Positions 1 to 11,681 are shown, counted from the stretch's first letter. The stretch is DNA of 64,000 nucleotides from Mycolicibacterium hassiacum DSM 44199 (GCF_900603025.1 NZ_LR026975.1:3410001-3474000), one strand, 5' to 3'. The notes: generated by a model from the sequence alone, not told the origin. Translations and numbers: made by a program.

Positions 1-1
1 C

Positions 2-1180
<1,179 letters not shown>

Positions 1181-1260
1181 ACCGCCCGGGGCACCGACGT
1201 GTCGGGCCGGCGGGCCCGTTCGTGTTGAGCGATACCCGCATCGGCTGCGATGCTGGCGCC

Positions 1261-4061
1261 ATGACGGGCAACGCCGCGACCCCGGCCGTGCTGCGCACGC
1301 GGCCGACCGTGCGGCGCACCGTCGACAGCTTCCTGGCCGCCGCCCGGCGCGGTCCGGCCGCGCTGCTGATCGAGGGCGAGGCCGGAATCGGCAAGACCGC
1401 GCTGTGGTCGGCGATCCTGGCCCGGGCGCACGGTTTCCGGATGTTGTCCGCGCGGGTCACCGACGCCGAATCGGTTTCGGCGTACACGGCGTTGGCCGAC
1501 CTGCTCGACGTGGTCGACCCTGCGGTCTGGGCCGATCTGCCCGACCCGCAGCGGCATGCGGTCGATCAGCTGCTGCAGCACGCCGACCTGGACGCGGTGA
1601 CCGATCAGCGGGCGGTGGCTGCCGCGTTCCTGGCGGTGCTGGAGCGGCTCGCCGATGACGGCCCGGTGCTGGTGGCGATCGACGACCTGCAGTGGCTCGA
1701 CCCGTCCAGTGAGCACGCGCTCGCGTTCACCGCGCGCCGGCTGGTCGGTCCGGTGGGCATCCTGGGCAGTGTCCGCACCGACGCCGACAGCGCCGGGATC
1801 ACCTGGTTGCAGCTGCCGCGCCCGGACGGGCTCAGCAGGATCACGCTGACCCCGTTGACCGTCAACGAACTTCACGCCGCGGTTACCGAGAGACTACGAA
1901 AACCGTTGCCGCCTCCGGCGATCGGGCGAATTCACGAGGTGTCGGGCGGAAATCCGTTCTACGCCATCGAGTTGGCGCGCGAACTCGACGACCGGACGCT
2001 CGACGCGGCCGCGTTCGCCGACGCCGAGTTGCCCCGCACGCTCGGCGAGGTGGTGCGCTCCCGGCTGGACGGTTTCGCCCCGCAGGTGCACGAGGCGCTG
2101 CTGGCGGCGGCGTGCATGGCGGCGCCGACCGTCGACGCGGTGGCCCGGGCCACCGGCACCGATCACGACCGGTTGGTCGAGTCGCTGGAAACCGTTGAGA
2201 GCCGCGGCATCATCACCATCGACGGCAACCGGATCCGGTTCACTCACCCGCTGTTGAGCCGCGGGGTCTACAGTCAGGCGACACCGGACGAGCGCCGCGA
2301 TATGCGCCGGCGGCTGGCCGATGTCGTCGACGAACCCGAACGGCGCGCTCGACACCTCGCGCTGGCCGCGACCCGCGGGGACGAGACCACGCTGCGCGCA
2401 CTGGATCACGCGGCGGAGTCGGCGCGGATGCGCGGTGCGCCGGCCGCCGCCGCGGAACTGCTGGATCTGGCGATCCACCTCGGTGGCGGCACCCCGCAAC
2501 GGCGGCTGATGGCCGCGCAGCACCACTTCGACGCCGGTGATCAGGAGCGCGCCGCCGCGCTGCTGCGGGAGACGATCGACGCCCTGCCCCCCGGGGAGCT
2601 GCGCGGCGCGGCGTTGACCCAGCTCGCCGCCGTACGGCTGCACAGCACCGGTTTCGGGCCCGGGATCCGGCTGTTGCTGCAGGCCCGCGACGAGGTGGGC
2701 GAGAACAGCCCGGCGCGGGTGCAGATCCAGGCCATGCTGGCCTTCTCGCTGTTCAACATCTACGAGTTCGCCGAGAGCCTGCGCATGGCGCACCGGGCGG
2801 AAGCCGATGCCGAACGGCTGAGCGACCCGCACCTGATCAGCATCGCGGTGAGCCTGCGGGTGGCGCTGGAGTTCCTGACCGGCTCCGGGTTCGACGCGGA
2901 GAGCATGCAGCGGGCCGTCGCTCTCGAGGACCACCACACGCACACCCCGATCGTGCTGCGGCCGAGCACGCAACAGGCGATGTTGTTGGCGTCGCTGGGC
3001 GAGCTGGATCGGGCCCGCGAGGAACTGGAGACCATCCGGCTTCGGTGTCTGCAGCGCGGCGAGGAGCACGACTACGTCTACGTGGCCGGGCAGGTGGTGC
3101 TGGCGGCGTTGTGGAGCGGCGACACGGCCACCGCGGAACTGGTCTCCGACGACGCGCTGGAGTGCGCCCGCCAACTCGGTGGCGACACCGCGATGTTCCT
3201 CGCGAACTGCGCGCAGGTGATGGCCGCGGCGTTCACCGGCCGCACCGAGCAGGTCCGCCGGGTCGCGGCCGAGGCGCTCGAATTGGGCAGGCGCATCGGC
3301 ACATACCGGCTCACCGACCGGGTGATCGCCACGCTCGGCTTCCTCGAGGTGTCACTGGGTGATCACCGGGCGGCCGTCGACACGCTCGCGCCGCTGTTGA
3401 GGTCCTTCGATCCGGACACCTCCCCGACCGAGCTGCCGGGTGCGGCGTTCCTGCCGGACGCGATCGAGGCGCTGGTGCAGGTGGGCCGGCCGGCCGAGGC
3501 CGAGCCGCTGATCGCAGCGCTGGAGCGCAACGGCCGGCGGGTGGACCGGCCCTGGATGCTGGCGGTCGCCGGGCGGGGACGCGCGCTGGTGCTGGCCGCC
3601 CGCGGCGACCTCGATGCCGCGGCGGCCGCCGCGCGTGAGGCGCTGCAGCAGCACGACCGGGTCGCCATGCCGTTGGAGCGGGGCCGGACGCTGCTGGTGC
3701 TCGGCCGCATCGAACAGCGGCTGCGCCGCAAGGAGTCGGCCTCGGCGGTGCTGCAGGAGGCGTTGGGTGTCTTCGAACGATTACGGCGCCGCTGTGGGCC
3801 GACCGCGCCCGCACCGAGCTGTCGCGGGCCCGGCTGGGACCCACCCGCAGCGCGGAGCTCACCCCCTCGGAGCGGCGGGTGGCGGAGTTGGCCGCATCCG
3901 GAATGAAAAACCGCGATGTGGCCGCCGAGTTGTTCATCAGCCCCAAGACCGTCGAGGCCAAGCTGGCCCGTATCTACCGCAAGCTGGGCATTAAGTCGCG
4001 CGCCGAACTGGGCCGGCACATCGGCCGCGCCGACATTCCCGCGGGAATGGGACGGGAATAG
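1261..4061 (+). pseudogene. LuxR-family AAA-ATPase regulator, split by a frameshift
   Basis: Large ATP-binding LuxR-type (LAL/MalT-like) regulator. The first frame (ATG 1261 to stop 3906) has a Walker A GEAGIGKTAL near residue 38, a Walker B VAIDDLQWLD near residue 140, and a long helical-repeat region. The C-terminal LuxR helix-turn-helix (LTPSERRVAELAASG, then NRDVAAELFISPKTVEAKL) lies in the next frame and ends at 4061. Joining them needs one extra base near 3784-3787: reading FERL-x-APLWADRAR restores a typical linker. Without correction the product loses its DNA-binding domain and carries about 40 junk residues. Restored length would be about 933 residues. No strong Shine-Dalgarno precedes ATG 1261. 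Target genes unknown. The disruption may be a real mutation or a sequencing error. Confidence 0.8.
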
Positions 4062-4145
4062 GGGAAAGCCCTATTCCGCAACGCGGCAATCCGCACTAGC
4101 GTCGAGGCCGCCGGAACCAACGGTCCGAAGGTGCGGGAGGATTGA

Positions 4146-4475
4146 GTGCTCGTCGACCAGGCTCTACCCAGGCAAGCCCCCGAGACGTCGACGGTGACGC
4201 CGACCGTGGCTGCACCGGCGGCCCGCCCCGCCGACGAGGAATCGCCGCCGGCCGAACCTCCGTCGGCCGAGACCCTGCCGCTGGGGTCGCCCCTGGTGAC
4301 CGCAGCCCCGAGCCAACCGCCGCTGCCGGCCGGGTTCGCGATGCTGGGTCTGGTGTCGCTGCTCAAACTGCCGCGGGCCGGCCGCGACGAGCGGTTGCTG
4401 GCGCTGTCCGGCGCCGCGGTCGCCGGCTGGTTCCTGCTGCGCGGGCGGTTGCGCCGCCGGGCCGCCACCCGCTGA
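4146..4475 (+). CDS. Small proline-rich single-pass membrane protein
   Basis: 109-residue protein of unknown function. The GTG start at 4146 follows a good ribosome site (GGGAGG at about 4135-4140, 5 nt spacer). The N-terminal 60 residues are rich in Pro, Ala and Glu and likely disordered. A hydrophobic stretch (FAMLGLVSLLKL) and a second one (LLALSGAAVAGWFLL) are followed by a basic tail GRLRRRAATR. It lies directly after the broken LuxR regulator and converges on phoH2. I do not recognise a family; the ribosome site and codon pattern argue it is real. Confidence 0.6.
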   Translation: MLVDQALPRQAPETSTVTPTVAAPAARPADEESPPAEPPSAETLPLGSPLVTAAPSQPPLPAGFAMLGLVSLLKLPRAGRDERLLALSGAAVAGWFLLRGRLRRRAATR

Positions 4476-4497
4476 CCCGCCTCCCCCGCCGGCGCGG

Positions 4498-5811
4498 TCA
4501 GGGCAGGGCGCCGGGGCTGATCTCCTCGAGCATCTCGGTCACCAGCGCCGCGATCGGTGACCGCTCGCTGCGGATCAGGGTGATGTGCGCGAACAGTGGA
4601 TGGCCCTTGAGTTTCTCGATCACCGCGGCCACCCCGTCGTGCCGGCCCACCCGCAGGTTGTCCCGCTGGGCGACGTCATGGGTGAGCACCACCCGCGACC
4701 CGCTGCCCAGCCTCGACAGCACCGTCAGCAGCACGTTGCGTTCCAGCGACTGCGCCTCGTCGACGATGACGAACGAGTCGTGCAGCGAGCGACCTCGGAT
4801 GTGGGTCAGCGGCAGCACCTCGAGCATGCCCCGGGCCAGCACCTCGTCGAGCACGGCGGGGCTGGCCAGCCCCTCCAGGGTGTCGAACACCGCCTGCGCC
4901 CAGGGGCCCATCTTCTCGGCCTCGCTGCCCGGCAGATAGCCCAGATCCTGTCCCCCGACCGCGTAGAGCGGACGGAACACCACGACCTTGCGGTGGGTGC
5001 GGCGCTCCAGCACCGCCTCCAGCCCGGCGCACAGCGCCAGCGCCGACTTGCCGGTGCCGGCCTTGCCGCCCAGCGACACGATGCCCACCGACTCGTCGAG
5101 CAGCAGATCCAGCGCGACGCGCTGCTCGGCCGAGCGGCCACGCAGCCCAAACGCCTCGCGATCACCGCGCACCAACTGCACCCGCTTGTCCGGGTTGACT
5201 CGCCCCAACGCGTGCGAACTGCCGCCCAGTAGACGAATTCCGGTGTGACACGGAAGATCCCGGGCCTCCGCCAGATCGATCTCGCCCTCGGCGAACAGTG
5301 CGTCGATATCGTCGGAGCTGACCTCGAGTTCGGTCATCCCGGTCCACCCGGACACCACCACGTCCTGGGCGTGGTACTCGTCGGCGCGGATCCCCACCGC
5401 ACCGGCCTTGACCCGCAGCGGGATGTCCTTGCTGACCAACGTGACGTCGCGGCCCTCGGCGGCCAGATTGGCCGCACAGGTCAGGATGCGCGAATCGTTG
5501 CTGTCGGTGCGAAATCCAGCGGGCAGCACCGACGGATCGCTGTGGTTGAGTTCCACCCTCAGCGTTCCGCCTTGTGTCCCAACGGGAATCGGCTGATCCA
5601 GCCGTCCGTACTCCAGGCGCAGATCGTCGAACAACCGCAACGCCTGGCGGGCGAACCACCCCAGCTCGTGGTGGTGGCGTTTGGCCTCCAGCTCGCTGAT
5701 CACTACCAGCGGGACGACAACCTCGTGCTCGGCGAATCGGGTACAGGCCCAGGGATCGGACAGCAGTACCGAAGTGTCGAGGACGAAGGTGCGAAGGGCC
5801 GAATCGGTCAC
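4498..5811 (-). CDS. phoH2: PhoH2: PIN-domain RNase fused to PhoH ATPase/RNA helicase
   Basis: 437-residue two-domain protein. Residues about 8-150 form a PIN ribonuclease domain (acidic residues in [12 protein letters not shown] and [11 protein letters not shown]). The rest is a PhoH ATPase with Walker [11 protein letters not shown] and Walker B VIVDEAQS. The family unwinds and cleaves RNA in an ATP-dependent way and is described as part of the phoAT-phoH2 system. I chose GTG 5811 rather than the upstream-extended frame because AAGGAG sits 6 nt before it and its GTG overlaps the stop of the preceding small ORF (GTGA). M. tuberculosis Rv1095 is of similar length. Confidence 0.96.
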   Translation of the reverse strand: MTDSALRTFVLDTSVLLSDPWACTRFAEHEVVVPLVVISELEAKRHHHELGWFARQALRLFDDLRLEYGRLDQPIPVGTQGGTLRVELNHSDPSVLPAGFRTDSNDSRILTCAANLAAEGRDVTLVSKDIPLRVKAGAVGIRADEYHAQDVVVSGWTGMTELEVSSDDIDALFAEGEIDLAEARDLPCHTGIRLLGGSSHALGRVNPDKRVQLVRGDREAFGLRGRSAEQRVALDLLLDESVGIVSLGGKAGTGKSALALCAGLEAVLERRTHRKVVVFRPLYAVGGQDLGYLPGSEAEKMGPWAQAVFDTLEGLASPAVLDEVLARGMLEVLPLTHIRGRSLHDSFVIVDEAQSLERNVLLTVLSRLGSGSRVVLTHDVAQRDNLRVGRHDGVAAVIEKLKGHPLFAHITLIRSERSPIAALVTEMLEEISPGALP

Positions 5812-5942
5812 GTGGCGCTCCTTAGGTCCGTGCGGCCCCACACGAACCTCTCGACGGACACTGCGGCACTAGGACCGGGGCCGGTCCTCTCGTGATCGAA
5901 ACGATCGGTACCGCCCGGACAGCAGAGCATGTCGCCAGCCAT
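5808..5942 (-). CDS. phoAT: PhoAT-like 44-residue ORF translationally coupled to phoH2
   Basis: 44-codon ORF from ATG 5942, with GGGAGG just upstream (only a 2-nt gap). Its TGA overlaps the phoH2 GTG by four bases (GTGA). A second in-frame ATG follows at codon 5. The peptide begins [11 protein letters not shown] and ends RTDLRSAT, with two adjacent cysteines and many Arg/Gly. No family signature is recognisable. Position, overlap and ribosome site match the phoAT gene reported upstream of phoH2 in mycobacteria, which is proposed to modulate PhoH2. Codon use is less GC3-rich than its neighbours (AGG, CTA, AGT), so expression is inferred from layout, not from coding bias. Confidence 0.62.
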   Translation of the reverse strand: MAGDMLCCPGGTDRFDHERTGPGPSAAVSVERFVWGRTDLRSAT

Positions 5943-6006
5943 CGCCTCCCGACGCTACTCCCGCTGCGGGGGGTGTGCCCGTCAGGCGCGCCGTAACCGA
6001 AGGTTG

Positions 6007-6834
6007 CTAGCTCGTGACGAACTGTTTCAGCGGAGGTTCGTCGCCGACACCCCACGCGGTGATCCGGTCACGGACGACCTGGCGCAGTTGTTCGGGGCCG
6101 TAGATGCCGGCCTGCTCGACGTTGCGCACCTTGTCCTCGAAGCCGTCGATGTCGGAGCCGATGATCTGCAGCTCCTTCGCGCGCAACCCGATCGCCGCGA
6201 CGGTCTCCTTGCGATGGGTCTCGAGCAGGTAGGAGACGATGTTGGAGAAGAACTCCTCGTGGCGCTCCTCGTCCTTGGCGATGCGCCCGATCAGCCGCTT
6301 GAGCACCGGCTCGGTGACCCTGTCCTCGAGGTTGCGGGTGAACACCGCGAACGCGCGCTCGTTGAGCGCCATGAACACCAGCCGCTCGATCTGGGTGAAA
6401 CCGTCGGGGCGGTACCCCTTCATCATGTGCTTGACCCGCACCGCCTCGTTGGCGTCGGGGTCGACCTCGCGGGTGACGACGAGGTAGTTGCGCAGCGCGA
6501 TCGCGTGCAGCTGCTCCTCGGCGGTCCAGCGGCCGATCCAGCGGCCCCACTTCTCCTCGAGGATGAAGCTGAAGACGAACTCGCGGTGGTAACCGGGCAG
6601 GTTGTCCTTGGTGATCAGCAGGATCTCGAGCGCGTCGGTGATGTCCTTGGGCAGGGTCACCTGTGACGGATCCCAGTCCTTGCCGCCGAGGAAGGCGAAG
6701 TTCTCGCCCTGGTCGTATGGCACGTAGTCGTGGGCGTACCACAGGTCCTCGGAGTCGAGGTGCCGACGCAGCTCCTGCTTGACGACCGGCTCCAGCTCCA
6801 GGGTCAACGCGTTGGGGACAGGTTTCTGTGCCAT
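6007..6834 (-). CDS. desA2: Acyl-ACP desaturase-like protein DesA2
   Basis: 275-residue ferritin-fold protein of the plant-type acyl-[ACP] desaturase family, linked to mycobacterial fatty/mycolic acid unsaturation. Start ATG 6834 (MAQKPVPNALTLELEP) matches M. tuberculosis DesA2 (Rv1094) in length and sequence; the open frame extends 8 codons further upstream but without family support. Di-iron candidate residues lie in WTAEEQLHA and the DEERHEEFF helix; DesA2 proteins are known to have a degenerate metal site, so catalysis is uncertain. It is followed by phoAT-phoH2 on the same strand with a 64-nt gap, and may be cotranscribed with them. Confidence 0.96.
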   Translation of the reverse strand: MAQKPVPNALTLELEPVVKQELRRHLDSEDLWYAHDYVPYDQGENFAFLGGKDWDPSQVTLPKDITDALEILLITKDNLPGYHREFVFSFILEEKWGRWIGRWTAEEQLHAIALRNYLVVTREVDPDANEAVRVKHMMKGYRPDGFTQIERLVFMALNERAFAVFTRNLEDRVTEPVLKRLIGRIAKDEERHEEFFSNIVSYLLETHRKETVAAIGLRAKELQIIGSDIDGFEDKVRNVEQAGIYGPEQLRQVVRDRITAWGVGDEPPLKQFVTS

Positions 6835-6910
6835 GCGGTTACTGTAACCGCTTGGCACGGCAACCGTAAAATCCCCCGGCGCGTGTCACACCGGCCCCGG
6901 CGGGCCTCGG

Positions 6911-8398
6911 CTACAGCGTCAGCCCGGGGTAGAGCGGATTCGCCGCCAGCAGCTCGGCGGAAGCCGCGCGCACCCGCTCGGCGGTGCCTTCGGCCAGCGT
7001 GTACTTGGCCTTCGAGCTGCCCTCCGGGGTGGTGTTGCGCAGCACGTCGACGACCAGTTCGGCGACCCGGTCGAACTCGTCGGGCCCGAACCCGCGGGTG
7101 GTCAGTGCCGGGGTGCCGAACCGGATGCCGCTGGTGTACCAGGCGCCGTTCGGGTCGGCGGGGATGGCGTTGCGGTTGGTGACCACACCCGAGTCCAGCA
7201 GCGCCGACTCGGCCTGGCGGCCGGTCAGCCCGAACGAGGTGACGTCGAGCAGCACCAGGTGGTTGTCCGTGCCGCCGGTGACCAGCCGGGCGCCGCGCTT
7301 GAGCAGCCCCTCGGCGAACGCCTTGGCGTTGTCGGCCACCCGCTGGGCGTACGCGCGGAACGCCGGCTGGCGCGCCTCGGCCAGCGCCACCGCCTTGGCG
7401 GCCATGACGTGGCTCAGCGGCCCGCCGAGCACCATCGGGCAGCCCTTGTCGACGGCCGGCGCGTACTCCTCGGTGGCCAGCACCAGCCCGCCGCGCGGCC
7501 CGCGCAGCGACTTGTGGGTGGTCGTGGTGGTGACGTGGGCGTGCGGCACCGGGTCCTCGTCACCGGTGAACACCTTGCCCGCGACCAGGCCCGCGAAATG
7601 GGCCATGTCGACCATCAGGGTCGCGCCCACCTCGTCGGCGATCTCGCGCATCTTGGCGAAGTTGATCCGCCGCGGATAGGCCGAGTAGCCGGCCACGATG
7701 ATCAGCGGTTTGAACTCCCGGGCCGCCGCGGCGACCGCGTCGTAGTCCAGCAGCCCGGTGTTCGGGTCGGTCCCGTAGCTGCGCTGGTGGAACATCTTGC
7801 CGGAGATGTTGGGGCGGAAACCGTGGGTCAGGTGCCCGCCGGCGTCCAGCGACATGCCCAACAGCCGCTGGTTGCCCAGCTTGTTGCGCAGCTTCTCCCA
7901 GTCCGCCTCGGACAGGTCGTTGACGTGTTTGACGCCGTGTTCGGCCAGGGCGGGCGCCTCCACCCGGGTGGCCAGGATGGCCCAGAACGCCACCAGGTTG
8001 GCGTCGATGCCGGAGTGCGGCTGCACGTAGGCGTACGGCGCGCCGAACAGTTCGCGCGCATGTTCGGCGGCCACGCTCTCGACGGTGTCGACGTTCTGGC
8101 AGCCGGCGTAGAACCGGTGCCCGACGGTGCCCTCGGCGTACTTGTCGGACAGCCAGCTGCCCATGGTCAGCAGCACCGCCAGCGAGGCGTAGTTCTCGCT
8201 GGCGATGAGCTTGAGCGAATCGCGCTGGTCGGCGAGTTCCTTGCGGGTCGCGTCGGCGATGCGCGGCTCGATGGTCTCGATGATCTGCAGTATCGACCGG
8301 TAGGCGGCGCTCGCGGTGTCGGCGTACTCCGCGCCCGGAGCGGCGGCGGCTGGGGCTCCCGGAGCGGCGGCTGGGGTGGTCGCGGGATCTGCAGTCAT
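6911..8398 (-). CDS. glyA: Serine hydroxymethyltransferase, long form
   Basis: 495-residue PLP enzyme converting serine plus tetrahydrofolate to glycine plus 5,10-methylene-THF. Motifs: [25 protein letters not shown], and the PLP-lysine region [15 protein letters not shown]. It is about 70 residues longer than M. tuberculosis GlyA1 (426): an Ala/Pro-rich N-terminal extension of about 40 residues and an insertion around residues 155-190 ([15 protein letters not shown] onward). Start ATG 8398 is preferred over the 511-codon frame because the additional upstream codons lie in low-similarity sequence. It occupies the glyA1 syntenic slot between desA2 and coaA but belongs to a different SHMT subgroup. 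Confidence 0.93.
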   Translation of the reverse strand: MTADPATTPAAAPGAPAAAAPGAEYADTASAAYRSILQIIETIEPRIADATRKELADQRDSLKLIASENYASLAVLLTMGSWLSDKYAEGTVGHRFYAGCQNVDTVESVAAEHARELFGAPYAYVQPHSGIDANLVAFWAILATRVEAPALAEHGVKHVNDLSEADWEKLRNKLGNQRLLGMSLDAGGHLTHGFRPNISGKMFHQRSYGTDPNTGLLDYDAVAAAAREFKPLIIVAGYSAYPRRINFAKMREIADEVGATLMVDMAHFAGLVAGKVFTGDEDPVPHAHVTTTTTHKSLRGPRGGLVLATEEYAPAVDKGCPMVLGGPLSHVMAAKAVALAEARQPAFRAYAQRVADNAKAFAEGLLKRGARLVTGGTDNHLVLLDVTSFGLTGRQAESALLDSGVVTNRNAIPADPNGAWYTSGIRFGTPALTTRGFGPDEFDRVAELVVDVLRNTTPEGSSKAKYTLAEGTAERVRAASAELLAANPLYPGLTL

Positions 8399-8483
8399 GG
8401 GGTTCAGCCTAGTCGGACCCCGAATCAGCCCCGCTGCCTGCACCATCGGCGGGCCGTGCGGCCACCTGATCGCGGTGTCGCGC

Positions 8484-9683
8484 TCAGGCGGCGCGCAGCG
8501 CCGACGGGATCAGCGGCTCGTCGAGCAGGCGGCCGAACCGCTCGGCCAGCGACACCTCGGCAGGCCGGGCGTCGAGCCAGCCGCGCAACAGCCGGTAGCC
8601 CTCGACGTAGGTGCTGGTGTAGGCGCGCCACAGCGGCGAGGCCAGAAACCGCAGCATCTGGCGGGCCCGGTCGTCGTCGACCAGCAGCCAGCGCTTGAGG
8701 TAGGCGACGACCTCGTCGACGTCGCGGTGTTCGTCGTGCAGCATCAGCGCGGCGTCCTGGCGCACGTCGGCCAGCGCGGTGGTGGCCTCGGCGACCGCCT
8801 GGGCCCGCTCCCCGTCGAAGGCCAGCCCGAGGTCGGCGTAGATCTCGGCGGCCCAGCCGCCCCAGTCCGGGCCGACCGCCGCGTACAGGCCCAGGTCGGC
8901 CAGGCCCTCGGCCATCAGGCACTGCGGGGTGTTGACCAGGAAGATGGTCTGCTCGTCCTGCCCGGCGCGGCGCACCAGGCCGGCTTCCTTGCGGCAGTGC
9001 TCGGTGTGATGTCCGGGATAGGACTCGTGGGCGACCAGACGCGGCAGGTTGGACATCTGCTGCTTGAGGTCGGCGTTGACCGCCACCCTGGACCGGTAGT
9101 CGCCCAGGTAGTAGTTGAACCCCGACCACGGTTTGTCGGTCACCACCTCGTAGGTGATGGTCTCGGTCTCCGGCAGCGGGTACATCTCCCGCACCCGGTC
9201 CCGCAACGCGCTGGAGAACGCGTGGATGCACTCCTCCAACCGCTCCGGCGGCACCTGCTCGGCGGCCCGGTAGGCCTGCATCCGGTCGGCCAGCGGACCG
9301 CTGCCGCCCAGCACCTCGTCCAGCCGGGCGTGGGCCTGTCGGTAGCGCTCGGGGTCCCCCTTGGTGATCCGCACGTCGAAGTAGGCCTCGACCTCGTCGA
9401 CGAACCCGACCTGCTCACCGGCGAACTTGCGCGCCGCGCATTCCAGCGCCCGCAGGTGCGCGCCGATGAAGTCGGCGCGGGCGGGCTCGAGGTCCACCGC
9501 GGGCAGCTCGGCCAGCAGGCGGCGGGCCTGCCGGGCCAGGTCAGCGGGCTGCGGCGGGGGCTCGTCGGCGACGATCCGGCGCAGTTGCGGATCGCCGGTG
9601 TAGGCGTCGACGTAGCCCTCCTCGACCCGGTCGAAGCGCAGCCCGAGGAGCAGGTATTCGCGGATCAAGGTGGTGGCGTTCAC
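8484..9683 (-). CDS. DUF885-family putative zinc peptidase
   Basis: 399-residue protein of the DUF885 family. The best motif is [11 protein letters not shown] near the middle, resembling a zinc-peptidase HExxH site and conserved in this family; no family member of known substrate is recalled. No signal peptide, so cytoplasmic. Start GTG 9683 ([16 protein letters not shown]) is chosen because the longer frame upstream runs through coaA on the other strand. It is divergent from coaA with a 30-nt gap and follows glyA on the same strand. Not part of the M. tuberculosis version of this cluster as I know it, so possibly a lineage-specific insertion. Confidence 0.85.
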   Translation of the reverse strand: MNATTLIREYLLLGLRFDRVEEGYVDAYTGDPQLRRIVADEPPPQPADLARQARRLLAELPAVDLEPARADFIGAHLRALECAARKFAGEQVGFVDEVEAYFDVRITKGDPERYRQAHARLDEVLGGSGPLADRMQAYRAAEQVPPERLEECIHAFSSALRDRVREMYPLPETETITYEVVTDKPWSGFNYYLGDYRSRVAVNADLKQQMSNLPRLVAHESYPGHHTEHCRKEAGLVRRAGQDEQTIFLVNTPQCLMAEGLADLGLYAAVGPDWGGWAAEIYADLGLAFDGERAQAVAEATTALADVRQDAALMLHDEHRDVDEVVAYLKRWLLVDDDRARQMLRFLASPLWRAYTSTYVEGYRLLRGWLDARPAEVSLAERFGRLLDEPLIPSALRAA

Positions 9684-9713
9684 GCGCCCAACGCTAACTG
9701 CAAGACTTGGCAT

Positions 9714-10652
9714 ATGCCGCGGCCTAGTGAGCCGAGCCCCTATGTGGAGTTCGACCGGAAGGAGTGGCGTGCGCTGCGCATGTCCACCCCGCTCAAGCTC
9801 AACGAGGACGAGATCGCCAAACTGCGTGGTCTCGGGGAGAAGCTCGATCTGGCCGAGGTCGAAGAGGTCTATCTGCCGCTGGCCCGGTTGATCCACCTGC
9901 AGGTCGCCGCGCGGCAGCGGTTGTTCGCCGCCACCGCCGAGTTCCTCGGTGAGCCGCAGCAGAATCCCGACCGGCCGGTGCCGTTCATCATCGGGGTGGC
10001 CGGCAGCGTGGCGGTCGGCAAATCCACCACCGCGCGTGTGCTGCAGGCGCTGCTGGCCCGCTGGGAGCACCATCCGCGGGTCGACCTGGTCACCACCGAC
10101 GGGTTCCTCTACCCCAACGCCGAACTCGAGCGCCGAGGGCTGATGCACCGCAAAGGCTTTCCGGAGAGCTACGACCGGCGGGCGCTGATGCGGTTCGTCA
10201 CCGCGGTGAAGTCCGGCGCCGATGTGGCGTGCGCTCCGGTGTACTCACATCTGCGGTACGACATCGTGCCCGGCGAGAAGCAGATCATCCGCCACCCCGA
10301 CATCCTCATCCTCGAGGGCCTCAACGTGCTGCAGACCGGTCCGGCGCTGATGATCTCGGACCTGTTCGACTTCTCGGTCTACGTCGACGCGCGGGTCGAG
10401 GACATCGAGCGGTGGTACATCGACCGGTTCCTGTCCATGCGGGCCGGCGCGTTCGCCGATCCCGAGTCGCACTTCCACCACTACTCGACGCTCACCGACG
10501 AGCAGGCCATCATGGCCGCCCGCGACATCTGGCATTCGATCAACCGGCCGAACCTGATCGAGAACATCCTGCCCACCCGGCCGCGGGCGACCCTGGTGCT
10601 GCGCAAGGACGCCGACCACTCCGTCACCCGCATCCGGCTGCGCAAGCTCTGA
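9714..10652 (+). CDS. coaA: Pantothenate kinase type I
   Basis: 312-residue prokaryotic-type pantothenate kinase, the first step of coenzyme A synthesis (pantothenate to 4'-phosphopantothenate), normally feedback-inhibited by CoA. P-loop [15 protein letters not shown] near residue 95, followed by [14 protein letters not shown] and the substrate region around [12 protein letters not shown]. Length and nearly all residues match M. tuberculosis CoaA (Rv1092c, 312). Start ATG 9714 has no clear ribosome site but fits the family N-terminus [11 protein letters not shown]. Confidence 0.98.
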   Translation: MPRPSEPSPYVEFDRKEWRALRMSTPLKLNEDEIAKLRGLGEKLDLAEVEEVYLPLARLIHLQVAARQRLFAATAEFLGEPQQNPDRPVPFIIGVAGSVAVGKSTTARVLQALLARWEHHPRVDLVTTDGFLYPNAELERRGLMHRKGFPESYDRRALMRFVTAVKSGADVACAPVYSHLRYDIVPGEKQIIRHPDILILEGLNVLQTGPALMISDLFDFSVYVDARVEDIERWYIDRFLSMRAGAFADPESHFHHYSTLTDEQAIMAARDIWHSINRPNLIENILPTRPRATLVLRKDADHSVTRIRLRKL

Positions 10653-10703
10653 CATGCGAAACCCCCAGAGCCGCAAGGGTTCCGAGGGCGCGCCGGGTCT
10701 CGG

Positions 10704-11105
10704 TCAGCGGGTGAGCCGACGCCAGCCCAGATACTGCAGCTCGGCGAACGCAGCGGTGTAGACCCCGGTCGCCAGCACCGCCGCCACACCGAAGGCGGTG
10801 AGCGGGTAGACGCCGGCGAGCACGAACACCACCGCGGCGACGGTGTAGAGCAGGTTGGCGACGATCACCGTCATACCCGCTGTCCGCAGCGTCGGCAGCG
10901 CGGCCAGCGCGAGCACCGCGATCCCGTAGGCGATGAAGAACGCGCTCATGGCGTACTCGAATGCGGGTGTGGTGCCGGAGAGTTCGGCGAACCGGCCGGC
11001 CAGCGGCAGGCTCACGAGGCCGGCGAGGCCGGTGAGGATCGCGTCGGCACGCAGCGCCAGCCGCAACAGCGCGTCGGTCGACTCGTTGAGCCGGGTGGTG
11101 GTCAT
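10704..11105 (-). CDS. Four-helix membrane protein, tandem paralogue A
   Basis: 133-residue integral membrane protein with four predicted helices (around residues 20-38, 48-68, 76-98 and 104-122). Start ATG 11105 has AAAGGA about 7 nt upstream. It shares PLTAFGVAA and the C-terminal QYLGWRRL with its upstream neighbour (PLTGFGVAA, QYLGVRRL), so the two arose by tandem duplication. Function unknown. The gap between the two genes is 38 nt, indicating one operon. Confidence 0.78.
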   Translation of the reverse strand: MTTTRLNESTDALLRLALRADAILTGLAGLVSLPLAGRFAELSGTTPAFEYAMSAFFIAYGIAVLALAALPTLRTAGMTVIVANLLYTVAAVVFVLAGVYPLTAFGVAAVLATGVYTAAFAELQYLGWRRLTR

Positions 11106-11143
11106 CGGGATTCCTTTCTGTCGGGTTACTGACGAAGGCGTGG

Positions 11144-11566
11144 TCAGGCCAGCCGGCGCACGCCCAGGTACTGCACGACCGCGATGAGCGCGGTGACGGC
11201 GTCGAACGCGAGCGCGGCGGCGACGCCGAAGCCGGTCAGCGGCAGCAGGTCGGTGGCGAGCGCGGCGGCGGTCGCGGCGACGAACGCGAGGTTGCCGACG
11301 AGCACGCCCACCCCGACCCGACGCACCTCGGACCGGCCCGCGAGGGTGTGGAGCAGGGTGCCGTAGCCGACCAGCGCCGCGCCGGCGACCCACTCCTGGG
11401 TCGCGGTGAGCCCGGATAGGCCGGACAGCGGGTCGGCGGCCATGGCGACGATCAGGCCGACGCCGGCGCAGACGGTGGCGTCGACGCGCAGCGCGAACCG
11501 CAGCAGCGCGTCGCCGGTCGTGGGAAGGGGCCCGGTGGTCGGGCGGGCGGTGGCGGAAGCGGTCAT
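11144..11566 (-). CDS. Four-helix membrane protein, tandem paralogue B
   Basis: 140-residue four-helix membrane protein, first gene of the pair. Start ATG 11566 (MTASATARP) is preferred over the 169-codon frame, whose extra N-terminus runs into the terminator-like hairpin upstream. Alignment with paralogue A covers nearly the full length. It has the same layout of helices, conserved Pro-Leu-Thr-x-Phe-Gly before the last helix, and a QYLG-x-RRL tail. No family assignment. Confidence 0.78.
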   Translation of the reverse strand: MTASATARPTTGPLPTTGDALLRFALRVDATVCAGVGLIVAMAADPLSGLSGLTATQEWVAGAALVGYGTLLHTLAGRSEVRRVGVGVLVGNLAFVAATAAALATDLLPLTGFGVAAALAFDAVTALIAVVQYLGVRRLA

Positions 11567-11649
11567 GGCTTCGACCCTGGCCACGGCGCGCTGCCAGATC
11601 GACACCGGACGCTGCCAATCACTGCCATTTCTCTGCCGAGCAGACGCAA

Positions 11650-11681
11650 ACACCCCCGAAATTGGCGCTGTTCGGGGGTGT
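11650..11681 (-). terminator. Hairpin terminator after the large membrane gene
   Basis: Perfect 11-bp inverted repeat ACACCCCCGAA / TTCGGGGGTGT with a 10-nt loop, starting 19 nt beyond the stop of the leftward 450-residue membrane gene. Read leftward the stem is followed by TTTGCG, a short U-run. It separates that transcript from the tandem membrane-protein operon. Confidence 0.75.

Noticed and set aside
8316..9713. Extension of the coaA frame upstream to 8316
   Set aside because: It overlaps the DUF885 gene on the other strand completely, and CoaA length is 312 from ATG 9714, as in the known enzyme.
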